From assembly GCF_008711325.1 (NCBI RefSeq), contig NZ_VXDB01000002.1:264153-328152 (forward strand): a stretch of DNA of 64,000 nt, in the 5' to 3' direction. Positions within the stretch are counted from its first letter, which is position 1, and each line of letters opens with the position of its first letter. Below are positions 43,996-52,451 of the stretch, piece after piece. The stretch is from Roseibium sediminis. GTDB lineage: Bacteria > Pseudomonadota > Alphaproteobacteria > Rhizobiales > Stappiaceae. A program made the position numbers and the translations under genes. The notes under the pieces were generated by a model. The model did not search any database. It saw nothing but the letters and a program-made list of their open reading frames with translations, and had not been told where the DNA came from.

Positions 43996-46842
43996 ATGGA
44001 AACACCGATTGTCGTCGGCGCCTTTGCGCTTTTGCTCATCACGATCTCCCTGCTTCAGCCGCTTGCCCGCCGTCTTGGCGTTGCCCCGAGCGTGCTTCTG
44101 GCCATGGTTGGAACCTTGATCGGGATCGTGGCGACCTACCTGCTCTATACGCCGACAACCGATGCTTTCAACGAGATCGCGAACGTCTTCGTGAACCTGC
44201 CGTTCGATTCGGAGAAGATCCTCTACATCTTCCTGCCGATCCTGCTGTTCCAGACATCGCTGACCCTCGATTTCCGCCGGATCATGGAGGATATCGGCCC
44301 CATTCTGGTCATGGCGGTTGTCGCGGTGCTGTTTGCCACGGCCTTCATCGGCTTTGCGCTTTATCCATTGTCCGGCGTTCCGCTGGTCGCCTGCCTGCTG
44401 CTCGGCGCGATTGTCGCCACCACGGACCCGGTGGCCGTCGTCGCGATCTTCCGGGATATCGGCGCCCCGGCGCGGCTTGGGCGTATCGTGGAAGGGGAAA
44501 GCCTTCTCAATGACGCGGCGGCCATCGTGCTTTTCGTGATTCTGCTTGGCATCCTGACGGGTCAGGCGGAGCCGGACGCAACGCACGCAGCCATTGCCTT
44601 TGGCCGGTCCTTCATTGGCGGTCTCATTGTCGGCATTCTCGTTGCGCGTCTTTTTGTCTTTGCCCTGCCCTTGCTGCGCGACCTTCCGCTGGCACAGGTG
44701 ACCCTGAGCCTTGCCCTGCCCTATGCCATCTACGTTTTCAGTGACCAGTTTGCGGATGTGTCTGCCGTAGTGGCGGTTGTTGCGGCAGGCATCGTGTTCA
44801 ATCTTCACGGCCCGTCCCGCATTTCGCCCCAGCACTGGACATTCCTTCACAATGTCTGGGAGCAAATCGCGTTCTGGGCGTCCTCGCTCATCTTCGTTCT
44901 CGCCGCTATCTTGATCCCGCGGCTTGTGGCCGGATTTACGCCGCTCGACATCCTGTTGCTTCTTGTGGTGATCATTGCGGCACTTGCCTCGCGCGCCGTC
45001 GTCATTTTCGGACTGCTTCCCGCCCTCAGCCTGTTTGACAAGCGCAAGGCCGTCAGCACCAAGTTCAAGACGGTCATGCTCTGGGGCGGCATGCGCGGCG
45101 CCATCACGCTCACTCTGGCACTCAGCGTTGCCGAACACTCAGCCTTGTCCGATGACATCTCCAGCTTTGTGACCCGCCTTGCCACCGGCTTTGTCCTGTT
45201 CACGCTTCTGGTCTATGGCACGAGCCTCAAACCTCTGATCCGCGTTCTGGGGATCGACAAGCTGTCCGCCCGAGATCAGGCGCTGCGCAGTCAATATCTC
45301 GCGCTGGCCCTGTCCGATGTGCGCCAGGGCGTCAGCGAAGCGGCGCAAGATTACCAGATCGATCCGTCGGTTTCCGGCCCGATCGTCTCGACCTATGCAG
45401 AACGAGCGGATGCGGCCCTTGAAAGCGCGGGACAGTCGGACGGGCTGACCGACAAGGATCGCGTTATCCTCGGGCTGATCGCGTTGACCGACCGGGAACG
45501 TCAGCTGGTTCTTGAGCATTTCAACGAAAAGACGCTGTCGAACCGGACCGTCGGCATGCACCTGGCACTTGCCGGTCGGATCAACGACCTGACGCGGCAG
45601 GACGGGCGTGCGGGCTACAACCGGGCAGCGCGCGAACCGCTGAAATTTGGCTGGCGGTTCCGGCTTGCCCAGATCCTCCAGCGCCGCCTGAAGATCAATC
45701 GGCCACTTGCCACGCTTCTGGCGGACCGGCTGGAGTTCCTCCTTGTCTGCAGGATCATTTCTCGTGAGCTCGTGACCTTCAACCGAAACCGCATTCGCCG
45801 GCTTGTCGGGCCGCGTGTCGGTGACATCTTGCACGAAACCCTTGCGACCCGCCGTGGTGAAATCCTCAAAGCCATTGAGGCCATTCGCCTGCAGTACCCC
45901 GATTATGCCGACGCGCAGGAAGAGCTTTTCCTCAAGCGCACGGGCTTGCGCATGGAGGAGACCACCTATGCGGAGGCACATGAAAGCTCGCTGATCGGCA
46001 CCGAGCTTTACAACGACCTGATGCGGGAGACGTCCAAGGTTCGCCAGGAGACAATGCGGCGCTCCGAACTGGATCTGCGGATGAAAACGCGTGAGCTTTT
46101 GGCCGAGCATACGCTGTTCATGGGCTTGTCCGACAAGCGTTTGAAAGACATTGCCCGCATGATGCGCCCGCTTTTTGCAACGCCGGGCGAACGCCTGATC
46201 CGCAAGGGCGACAAGGGCGACAGGGCCTACTTCATTGCCTCTGGCGCGGTGGAAGTCCATGCTGGCAACAACGCCTTCCGACTTGGTAGCGGCGATATTT
46301 TCGGCGAAATCGCGCTGGTGACCGGCCAACCCCGCAGCGCCGATGTGATTGCGCTTGGCTATTGCCAGTTGCTGACACTCAATGCATCCGACTTCCGTGC
46401 CTTGATGGAACGCGCCCCTGACCTCAAGGAGCACGTGGATCGTCTGTCGCGACGGCGCCTCAACATGAACACCGGTTCCGCATTGATCGAGCCGGAAGCC
46501 ATCGCTGCGCCGGCAGAAACCCCGGTCCAACCCGCTACTGAACCTCCAGTATCCGAAGCTCCCGAAACAGTACCAGCGCCTGCAGATCCGGTTCCGGAAC
46601 AGAATGAGGCAGCTCAGGCACCTGAAGCGGCGGAGGCTGACAGCAAGGCGGACACCACGACAGAAGCCGATACAGGGCCGACCCCGGTCAACACCACTGA
46701 CGGACCTGCGGCCGAAGAACCTGCTGCGGAGACCACGGCCACAGATCCGGATCAGCCCGCGCCTAAGGTCGCACAGACGACGCCAACAGATACCGCCGAA
46801 CCTTCACTCGAGGTGGCGGAGGCGACACCGCCAAAGCCTTAG
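43996..46842 (+). CDS. CPA1-type Na+/H+ antiporter fused to a cyclic-nucleotide-binding domain
   Basis: About 948 aa. The first 410 residues are a 12-13-helix cation/proton antiporter with the catalytic-type ATTDPVAVVAIFRDIGAP near residue 139 and EGESLLNDAAAIVLF near 164. A helical cytosolic region (410-700) follows. Next is a cNMP-binding domain (about 706-815) with a canonical phosphate cassette FGEIALVTGQPRSADV. Last is a 125-residue Pro/Ala/Glu/Thr-rich, probably disordered tail. cAMP or cGMP could gate ion exchange; the cyclase at 23.9 kb is a possible source (inference). The start may instead be TTG 43987, which has AGGGG upstream. Confidence 0.9.
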   Translation: METPIVVGAFALLLITISLLQPLARRLGVAPSVLLAMVGTLIGIVATYLLYTPTTDAFNEIANVFVNLPFDSEKILYIFLPILLFQTSLTLDFRRIMEDIGPILVMAVVAVLFATAFIGFALYPLSGVPLVACLLLGAIVATTDPVAVVAIFRDIGAPARLGRIVEGESLLNDAAAIVLFVILLGILTGQAEPDATHAAIAFGRSFIGGLIVGILVARLFVFALPLLRDLPLAQVTLSLALPYAIYVFSDQFADVSAVVAVVAAGIVFNLHGPSRISPQHWTFLHNVWEQIAFWASSLIFVLAAILIPRLVAGFTPLDILLLLVVIIAALASRAVVIFGLLPALSLFDKRKAVSTKFKTVMLWGGMRGAITLTLALSVAEHSALSDDISSFVTRLATGFVLFTLLVYGTSLKPLIRVLGIDKLSARDQALRSQYLALALSDVRQGVSEAAQDYQIDPSVSGPIVSTYAERADAALESAGQSDGLTDKDRVILGLIALTDRERQLVLEHFNEKTLSNRTVGMHLALAGRINDLTRQDGRAGYNRAAREPLKFGWRFRLAQILQRRLKINRPLATLLADRLEFLLVCRIISRELVTFNRNRIRRLVGPRVGDILHETLATRRGEILKAIEAIRLQYPDYADAQEELFLKRTGLRMEETTYAEAHESSLIGTELYNDLMRETSKVRQETMRRSELDLRMKTRELLAEHTLFMGLSDKRLKDIARMMRPLFATPGERLIRKGDKGDRAYFIASGAVEVHAGNNAFRLGSGDIFGEIALVTGQPRSADVIALGYCQLLTLNASDFRALMERAPDLKEHVDRLSRRRLNMNTGSALIEPEAIAAPAETPVQPATEPPVSEAPETVPAPADPVPEQNEAAQAPEAAEADSKADTTTEADTGPTPVNTTDGPAAEEPAAETTATDPDQPAPKVAQTTPTDTAEPSLEVAEATPPKP

Positions 46843-46977
46843 ACTTCTTTGAGCCAGTATCAAGGAGACTTGGCCTGCTGCGTCATGGCGAACCAATTCG
46901 CCGCCTGCAAGCCTTGTGTGACAGCTCTGACTGGGGAACTCTTCTTCCCAAAGATGATCTGAACCAGGGAGATGGGC

Positions 46978-47730
46978 ATGTCGTTATCCGGCAAGGTGGT
47001 TTTGGTAACCGGGGCAAGTTCGGGAATTGGTCGCGCGACGGCGCTCGCTTTTCTGAACGAGGGAGCCCGCGTGGTTCTGACCGGGCGCAGGCAAGCCCAG
47101 CTACAGGAAACGGCCGATCGGGCGAAATCGGGAGAAGCCCTGTGTGTTTCCTGTGACGTGTCCCAGTCGGATCAGGTGGATGACCTGTTCCGCCAGATCA
47201 AGGAACGCTTCGGACGGCTTGACGTCACCTTCAACAATGCAGGCAACAACGTTCCGCAGGCCCCGATTGATGAAATCCCGGTCGAGGATTGGCTGAAGGT
47301 CCTCAATGTGAACCTGCATGGCGCGTTCCTGATTGCGCGCGGGTCCTTTGCGATGATGCGCCACCAGTCGCCGCAGGGGGGACGGATCATCAACAACGGG
47401 TCGATCTCCGCGTCTGCCCCGCGCCCGGGTTCTGCCCCCTACACCACCACAAAACACGCCATCACCGGCCTGACCAAGACCCTGTCGCTGGATGGGCGGG
47501 CCTTTGACATTGCCTGCGGCCAGATCGATATCGGCAACGCAGCATCCGAAATGACGGCTGACTTCGGCAAGGGCATGCCTCAGGCCAATGGCACCGTGAT
47601 GCCGGAACCGGTGATGGATGTGACCCATGTGTCCGATGCCGTCTTGAACATGTCCCGGCTGCCGCTTTCCGCCAACGTGCAGTTCATCACCATCATGGCC
47701 ACAAAGATGCCGCTGATCGGACGTGGATAA
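46978..47730 (+). CDS. SDR-family oxidoreductase
   Basis: A 250-aa classical short-chain dehydrogenase. The NAD(P) motif TGASSGIG is near residue 12, NNAGNN near 87, catalytic Ser in NNGSISASAPR near 141 and YTTTK near 156. It could reduce or oxidise a sugar, steroid, acyl or alcohol substrate; specificity is unknown. ATG 46978 is favoured because AGGGAG sits six bases upstream; ATG 46972 is in frame but overlaps that site. A strong terminator follows, separating it from the convergent MscS gene. Confidence 0.9.
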   Translation: MSLSGKVVLVTGASSGIGRATALAFLNEGARVVLTGRRQAQLQETADRAKSGEALCVSCDVSQSDQVDDLFRQIKERFGRLDVTFNNAGNNVPQAPIDEIPVEDWLKVLNVNLHGAFLIARGSFAMMRHQSPQGGRIINNGSISASAPRPGSAPYTTTKHAITGLTKTLSLDGRAFDIACGQIDIGNAASEMTADFGKGMPQANGTVMPEPVMDVTHVSDAVLNMSRLPLSANVQFITIMATKMPLIGRG

Positions 47731-47734
47731 CAAA

Positions 47735-47763
47735 AGGGCGGGGTTTCCCCCGCCCGCTGTTTT
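47735..47763 (+). terminator. terminator after the SDR gene
   Basis: Stem GGGCGGGG / CCCCGCCC with a 4-base loop, followed three bases later by six T. Confidence 0.87.
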
Positions 47764-47779
47764 TTCCATGTGATGGTGC

Positions 47780-48592
47780 TTATGCCGATTTCGGCACAGA
47801 CATGATGTGCGGGTAAGGAATGTTGATGCCGTTCTCGTCGAAGGCCTTCTTCACCGCCTTGAGCATGTGGAACTTCAGCTCCCAGTAATCGCTGGCATCG
47901 CACCAAAGGCGCACGCCCAGATCGACCGAAGAATCTCCGAGATTGGTCACCCGCACCCACGGGGCCGGATCGGAATGCACGCGGCTGTCAGCCTTCGCAG
48001 TGTCGATGATGAGCTGGATCGCCTTGTCGGCGTCATCGCCGTAATCGATGCCGAAGGTCAGGTCGAGACGGCGGGTTTCATGGGCGGAAAAGTTCGTGAC
48101 CACGGCCCCCCACGCCTTGCCGTTCGGCATGATGATCTGAACGTTGTCGGGTGTCACCAGCTCGGTGACAAAGAGATTCAGATCCTTGACCGTTCCGGAG
48201 GTGCCGCCAATATCAACGAACTGGCCAAGCTTGTACGGGCGGAAGATGATCAGCATGACGCCGGCTGCAATGTCGCTCAATGTCCCCTGCAGGGCGAGAC
48301 CGATGGCTAGGGTGGCGGCACCAAGAACCGCGACAAGGCTGGTCGCCTCGATACCGAACAGCTGCAATACGGCAATGATCGTGACCAGAAGCACAAGCCA
48401 ACGAACGAGCGATGCCGCGAAATTGCCAATCGTGTCGTCGATCTTTGGATGGCTGACAACCCGGCGACGGACGATCCCGGAGATCAATCCGGCCAGAAAC
48501 CAGCCGAGGATGAGAACGACGATAGCCTTTACGGCATTCATGACAACCGGGCCGTAAGCCGCTGCGTATTCCATTGGCATATCCAAATGCAT
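47780..48592 (-). CDS. small-conductance mechanosensitive channel (MscS family)
   Basis: A 270-aa three-helix MscS-type channel. TM1 is near residues 15-38 (NAVKAIVVLILGWFLAGLI), TM2 near 60-82, and the pore-lining TM3 is near 88-110 (VLGAATLAIGLALQGTLSDIAAG). The beta domain signature follows (FRPYKLGQFVDIGGTSGTVKDL, with IIMPNGKAWG). It opens under membrane tension to release solutes during osmotic downshock. Length is close to the E. coli MscS. Convergent with the SDR gene. Confidence 0.94.
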   Translation of the reverse strand: MHLDMPMEYAAAYGPVVMNAVKAIVVLILGWFLAGLISGIVRRRVVSHPKIDDTIGNFAASLVRWLVLLVTIIAVLQLFGIEATSLVAVLGAATLAIGLALQGTLSDIAAGVMLIIFRPYKLGQFVDIGGTSGTVKDLNLFVTELVTPDNVQIIMPNGKAWGAVVTNFSAHETRRLDLTFGIDYGDDADKAIQLIIDTAKADSRVHSDPAPWVRVTNLGDSSVDLGVRLWCDASDYWELKFHMLKAVKKAFDENGINIPYPHIMSVPKSA

Positions 48593-48747
48593 CCGAATTC
48601 CCTTAGATCTTCAAGTCCCCCTGGCAGCCTGTATAATTTTTGCAATGCGAAATAGAAACCCCCAATTCCCATAACGTAAGCATTCTTCAAAGGGCGCGTT
48701 TGATACACCAAGTGAAGACCCCGCCGACGGGAAAGTGTGACACTGGA

Positions 48748-49056
48748 CTACCCGACAATCTCGCCAATGAGGATCTGAGGCTCGACATCTGTGTAATTGG
48801 GAATATCAGCGAGGACCGGACGTCCCGATGCCATGGCCTTTTTCAGCGAGTCATGGTCCTCGAAGATTGCCGTTGCAATCGCATGAAAGCCGGGAGGACT
48901 GTCCGGGCCACCGGAAATGCCTTTCGACACAAAGGTCGACAGAATGTAGTCCCCCATGTGTTCCTGCATCAGCGGAAGGTGGGTGTTTTCGTAATACTCG
49001 TGGTCAAACCGGCTGCCTTCCTTTGCCGGATAGAGGACCTGCAGGGAAATGGACAT
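48748..49056 (-). CDS. EthD-domain protein
   Basis: A 102-aa dimeric alpha-beta-barrel protein: ISLQVLYPAKEGSRFDHEYYENTHLPLMQEHMGD, with the conserved FDHEYY and THLPL pattern of EthD. Members assist or belong to degradation or polyketide pathways but often have no known role. It lies 155 bases from the divergently oriented upstream region and 60 bases after the mnmD-like gene on the same strand. Confidence 0.87.
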   Translation of the reverse strand: MSISLQVLYPAKEGSRFDHEYYENTHLPLMQEHMGDYILSTFVSKGISGGPDSPPGFHAIATAIFEDHDSLKKAMASGRPVLADIPNYTDVEPQILIGEIVG

Positions 49057-49116
49057 TTTACACTCCGTTTCTTGGTCACTCGGTCGGCAATAGCGGCAGA
49101 CCGGTTCTTGTATTTC

Positions 49117-49872
49117 CTAAAGCGGCTTCCCGGAGGTATCGACTTTGCGACCGATCACCATCTCGCGTTTTCCGGCAAAGCCCCTTTGTTTTTCAATTTC
49201 AAATCCGGCGGCAATCAGGTTCCGGCGAACCCAGCCTGCCGATGTATATGTGGCCAACGTCCCTCCCATGGCCGTCAGTTCGCAAGCCTTCGCCAGCAGG
49301 TCTGGCTCCCAGAGTTCCGGGTTTCTGGCCGGAGAAAAGCCGTCCAAGAACCACGCGTCGATGGATTGAAGGACCGGACGACCGGTTTCATCGCATCGGG
49401 TGAGATCGGCCGCCTGAGCCTGCTGTACCTCCCCTATGAGCTGGCGCGCATCCCCAATTCCAAGAACGAGGGTTGCCTGATCAAAGTTCAGGATATTCCA
49501 GCCGGGCGTCGTTCGCCATTTTTCAAGGAGGTGTGCCGAGAGACCGGAAAGTTTGGGAAAGGCGCCAAGAGCACGGGACAATTGCTCCTGGTCCATCGGG
49601 TAAAGCTCGAAGGAAAGGAAGGTGAGATGGCATGCAGCACGACTCGCCTTCAGCGCCTGCAAGGTCGTGAGGAAGTTCAGTCCGGTTCCAAACCCGAATT
49701 CCGCAATCGTGAAGGTTTGGCGATCCATGAACCGGTCGGGCATGCCGTTGCCTGCGAGGAACACATGCCGTGTTTCCTCAAGCCCACCAGCCTTGGAAAA
49801 GTAGGTGTCGCCGAACAGTCCGGCACGCGGCACGTCATTGTCCAGCCATTCCAGATCCGGCTTGTGGCACAC
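49117..49872 (-). CDS. mnmD: MnmD-type tRNA mnm5s2U methyltransferase (DUF752)
   Basis: About 251 aa if GTG 49872 is the start (AAGGGG nine bases upstream); a longer frame reaches 50073. The N-terminal WLDNDVPRAGLFGDTYFS, ETRHVFLAGNGMPDRF, SAM motif IAEFGFGTGLNFL near residue 52 and DAWFLDGFSPARNPELW near 178 are all typical of DUF752, the methyltransferase half of MnmC. It methylates nm5s2U34 in tRNA. In E. coli this domain is fused to an FAD oxidase; here the two are separate, divergent genes. Confidence 0.88.
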   Translation of the reverse strand: MCHKPDLEWLDNDVPRAGLFGDTYFSKAGGLEETRHVFLAGNGMPDRFMDRQTFTIAEFGFGTGLNFLTTLQALKASRAACHLTFLSFELYPMDQEQLSRALGAFPKLSGLSAHLLEKWRTTPGWNILNFDQATLVLGIGDARQLIGEVQQAQAADLTRCDETGRPVLQSIDAWFLDGFSPARNPELWEPDLLAKACELTAMGGTLATYTSAGWVRRNLIAAGFEIEKQRGFAGKREMVIGRKVDTSGKPL

Positions 49873-49981
49873 AGACGCGGGCCCCTTCTCCGGCTCAATC
49901 AACGACTTCGTAGTGTCACACACCTCACATCCACCTTGCGCTTGTGATATGGACCCAAGCGCATACCGTATATTCTTCATC

Positions 49982-51172
49982 GTGACCACTGGCGGCAGTT
50001 CCTTGACCACGTCTTCCTTGTCCCTCTCCCTTGACCTCGTGATCGTCGGCGCCGGGGTCTTCGGGCTGTCCATTGCCTACAGGGCCCTGAAGGCCGGAAT
50101 GACGGTTGCCGTCATCGAAGAGCAGTGTGTTGGGGCTGGTGCAAGCGGCGGGCTTCTCGGCGCGCTGATGCCGCACATGCCTGCACGCTGGAACCCGAAA
50201 AAGGAGTTCCAGTTCCAATCCCTGTTGCAGCTGGAAACCCACGCACGGGAGGTGGAAAGCGAAACCGGCCTGGCAACAGGCTATCGTCGCTGCGGCCGGA
50301 TTCTGCCGCTGACCAGCGATGACAAGCTGCAACATCACACCGAGCGCGCCGAGGAAAGCCAAATCCGCTGGAAACCGGAAGAGACCGGCTTTTCCTATGT
50401 CGTGGAACAGGCCGGAAGCCGGGCAGACTGGCTGGATCCCGCCTCTGCTCCGTTCGGTCTGGTGCATGAAACACTGGCAGCCCGCATCAGCCCGCGCGCC
50501 TATATTGCAGCACTTGCGTCTTACGTGCGCATGAACGGCAATCTTTTCGAGGGTCTTGGTTTCCGCGGATATGACGAACGGACCGGCAAGGTCCGGACAG
50601 AGGGAATCGGCCCGACCCTCACATGCGAGAGGCTTGTGCTTGCCAACGGATACCAGGCCTATGACACGCTGCAGGACTTTACCGGACAGGCGATTGGCCG
50701 GGGTGAAAAAGGGCAGGCCATCCTGATGGACGGGCGCGGGCTGGAAGACCGCCCGGCGATCTACTGTGAAGGCCTGTATGTGGTTCCCCATGAAGACGGC
50801 ACCGTTGCAATCGGCAGCACCTCGGATCGTGATTTTCAGGATGCCTCGGTCGATCCGCGCCGGACGGAAGAACTGGTTTCACGGGCCACAGCCTTCTGCC
50901 CCAGCCTGAAGGGCCGTGAAATCCTGACGGCATGGGCCGGGATACGTCCGCGCTGCAACAAGCGCGACCCCATGATCGGCCTCCTGCCGGAGCATTCAAG
51001 GACATTTGCTGCGGTCGGCGGTTTCAAGATTTCCTTTGGAATAGCCCATTTGGTGGCACGGGCCCTTGTTTCGGAACTTGCCGGTCAAACACCCGAAGTT
51101 CCCCTGCCCGAAACCTTCCGCCCGGACCATCACTTCGGCACGAATCTACTGCCCGCGGATCAGCGGGAATGA
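49982..51172 (+). CDS. FAD-dependent oxidoreductase (DAO family), candidate MnmC2 half
   Basis: About 396 aa. An FAD-binding Rossmann motif LVIVGAGVFGLSIAYRAL near residue 20, CVGAGASGGLLGALMPHMP near 49 and a late AWAGIRPRCNKRDPMIGLLP near 320 place it in the D-amino-acid oxidase family (glycine oxidase/MnmC oxidase type). It lies directly divergent from the mnmD-like gene, consistent with a split MnmC pair that removes the carboxymethyl group from cmnm5s2U34. ThiO-like glycine oxidase is the alternative. The GTG start at 49982 is tentative. No Shine-Dalgarno sequence is clear. Confidence 0.8.
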   Translation: MTTGGSSLTTSSLSLSLDLVIVGAGVFGLSIAYRALKAGMTVAVIEEQCVGAGASGGLLGALMPHMPARWNPKKEFQFQSLLQLETHAREVESETGLATGYRRCGRILPLTSDDKLQHHTERAEESQIRWKPEETGFSYVVEQAGSRADWLDPASAPFGLVHETLAARISPRAYIAALASYVRMNGNLFEGLGFRGYDERTGKVRTEGIGPTLTCERLVLANGYQAYDTLQDFTGQAIGRGEKGQAILMDGRGLEDRPAIYCEGLYVVPHEDGTVAIGSTSDRDFQDASVDPRRTEELVSRATAFCPSLKGREILTAWAGIRPRCNKRDPMIGLLPEHSRTFAAVGGFKISFGIAHLVARALVSELAGQTPEVPLPETFRPDHHFGTNLLPADQRE

Positions 51173-51174
51173 CA

Positions 51175-51204
51175 ACAAAAAACCGCGCAAGGTCTGGCGC
51201 GGTT
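51175..51204 (-). terminator. terminator of the small membrane-protein gene
   Basis: Stem AACCGCGC / GCGCGGTT with an 8-base loop and six T on the minus strand, just beyond the stop at 51232. Confidence 0.85.
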
Positions 51205-51231
51205 ACCGGGCAGTACAGATTGCAGGAAGGG

Positions 51232-51408
51232 TCAGCTGCTGGCCAGCAGGTACATAACGTACACTGTCAGCGCAATCGAGCCCCAGAACAGGCCGTTTTT
51301 CGCAAGAAGCAGCGGAAGACCCAACGGCTCGATCTTGTGCGCAGCCGCGACCGAAGCGACCGATTGGCGCTCTGTGCGATGATGTGAAACTGCTGCAGCC
51401 TTTGGCAT
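51232..51408 (-). CDS. 58-aa small single-pass membrane protein
   Basis: The frame MPKAAAVSHHRTERQSVASV continues to a C-terminal hydrophobic segment LFWGSIALTVYVMYLLASS and a stop. A short soluble N-terminus with one C-terminal membrane helix is predicted. Support for a real gene: an ATG with AGGCG upstream, the terminator starting 28 bases after the stop, and no overlapping alternative. I do not recognise the family. Convergent with the FAD oxidoreductase gene. Confidence 0.6.
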   Translation of the reverse strand: MPKAAAVSHHRTERQSVASVAAAHKIEPLGLPLLLAKNGLFWGSIALTVYVMYLLASS

Positions 51409-51605
51409 GATGACGCCTGTGGGTGGAGATAATTATTCCCAATGTGCTATGAGAACCCTTAATACATGGTAAAGAGATTACTCTAGAACTTCCTATTGCC
51501 AAGTGTGATTTTTTGACATTTCCAACCTCAATTCACGCAGCGTCACAATCTTTAAACTACCTCAAATTGCATTTTACATGAAAACGTCAGTCCACGGGAA
51601 AGAAA

Positions 51606-52076
51606 TTGAGCCTCGAAAGCGTTCGAAACCATCTCATGTATGCCGCCCCGGATGTACGGATCATCATAACGGAAACCAGCAGCGCGACAGTGGATTTGGC
51701 AGCCGCCGCCCACGGCGTCGAACCGGCACAGATTGCCAAAACCCTCTCCATTCGCGGCAAGGAGGAGGTCTTCCTGCTTGTAACTCGGGGCGACGCGCGA
51801 CTCGACAACAAGAAGGCCAAGGCAACCTTTGGCAGCAAGATCAAGATGCTGGGGCTGGACGAGGTGGAGGAGATCACTTCCCATCCGGTCGGCGGCGTCT
51901 GCCCGTTTGGCCTGCCCTCACCTCTCAAGGTCTATTGCGACACGTCCCTGAAGGCCTTTGCAGAGGTGATCCCGGTAGCCGGTGCGACCAACGCAGCCGT
52001 CCGCATCTCTCCGGACAGGATGGCAGACATCACCGCAGCCACATGGGTGGATGTCTGTCAGGAACCGACAGCATAG
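51606..52076 (+). CDS. YbaK/EbsC-family aminoacyl-tRNA editing-like protein
   Basis: A 156-aa single-domain protein with the YbaK/ProX fold: TSSATVDLAAAAHGVEPAQIAKTLSIRG near residue 24, GDARLDNKKAKATFG near 62 and HPVGGVCPFGLP near 93. This family deacylates mischarged tRNAs such as Cys-tRNA-Pro in trans. Specificity cannot be read here. The start appears to be TTG 51606, with GGGAAAG upstream. It lies just upstream of a TonB-like secreted protein on the same strand. Confidence 0.9.
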   Translation: MSLESVRNHLMYAAPDVRIIITETSSATVDLAAAAHGVEPAQIAKTLSIRGKEEVFLLVTRGDARLDNKKAKATFGSKIKMLGLDEVEEITSHPVGGVCPFGLPSPLKVYCDTSLKAFAEVIPVAGATNAAVRISPDRMADITAATWVDVCQEPTA

Positions 52077-52088
52077 AAAGCAATAACC

Positions 52089-52451
52089 GTGCGAATTATT
52101 TCAAAACTATTTCTTGGTATCTGGTTATCAATTCTCATTTTTCTGGCTCCCGCCTCTGCAGACAGTGACATTCAAAGAGTGAATAATTGCTGGGCGATGC
52201 CGTTCAAGGAACATATGCCTTCAGAGGCAGTCATTATCTCTTTTCGTCTGGACGAGGCTGGCCAACCTCAGAATATTGAGATCGTAAAATACCTGCCTGA
52301 AGGTACTTCATTTCCGGAACTCGGCTTTAGTGCAATCCGTGCTGTCAAGCGCTGCGCGCCGTATCATGGCGTAACCGATCCGCACGTGATTTTGACCTTC
52401 AAACACGAGCAATGGCCGGGACAAATTCAAAAAAGTAAGAATAAACCCTAA
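52089..52451 (+). CDS. secreted TonB/TolA C-terminal-like protein
   Basis: A 120-aa protein with a signal peptide (LFLGIWLSILIFLAPASA). The short body ISFRLDEAGQPQNIEIVKYLPEG...AIRAVKRCAPY matches the TonB/TolA C-terminal style, in which a V-x-x-S/N repeat domain contacts outer-membrane proteins. Two cysteines (near 34 and 89) could pair. No proline-rich spacer or transmembrane anchor is seen, so it is not a full TonB. It starts 12 bases after the YbaK-like gene and its end overlaps the convergent epimerase stop by four bases. Confidence 0.72.
   Translation: MRIISKLFLGIWLSILIFLAPASADSDIQRVNNCWAMPFKEHMPSEAVIISFRLDEAGQPQNIEIVKYLPEGTSFPELGFSAIRAVKRCAPYHGVTDPHVILTFKHEQWPGQIQKSKNKP

Noticed and set aside
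45139..46530. 463-codon minus-strand frame inside the antiporter gene
   Set aside because: Antisense to the cytosolic and cNMP-binding part of a well-supported gene.
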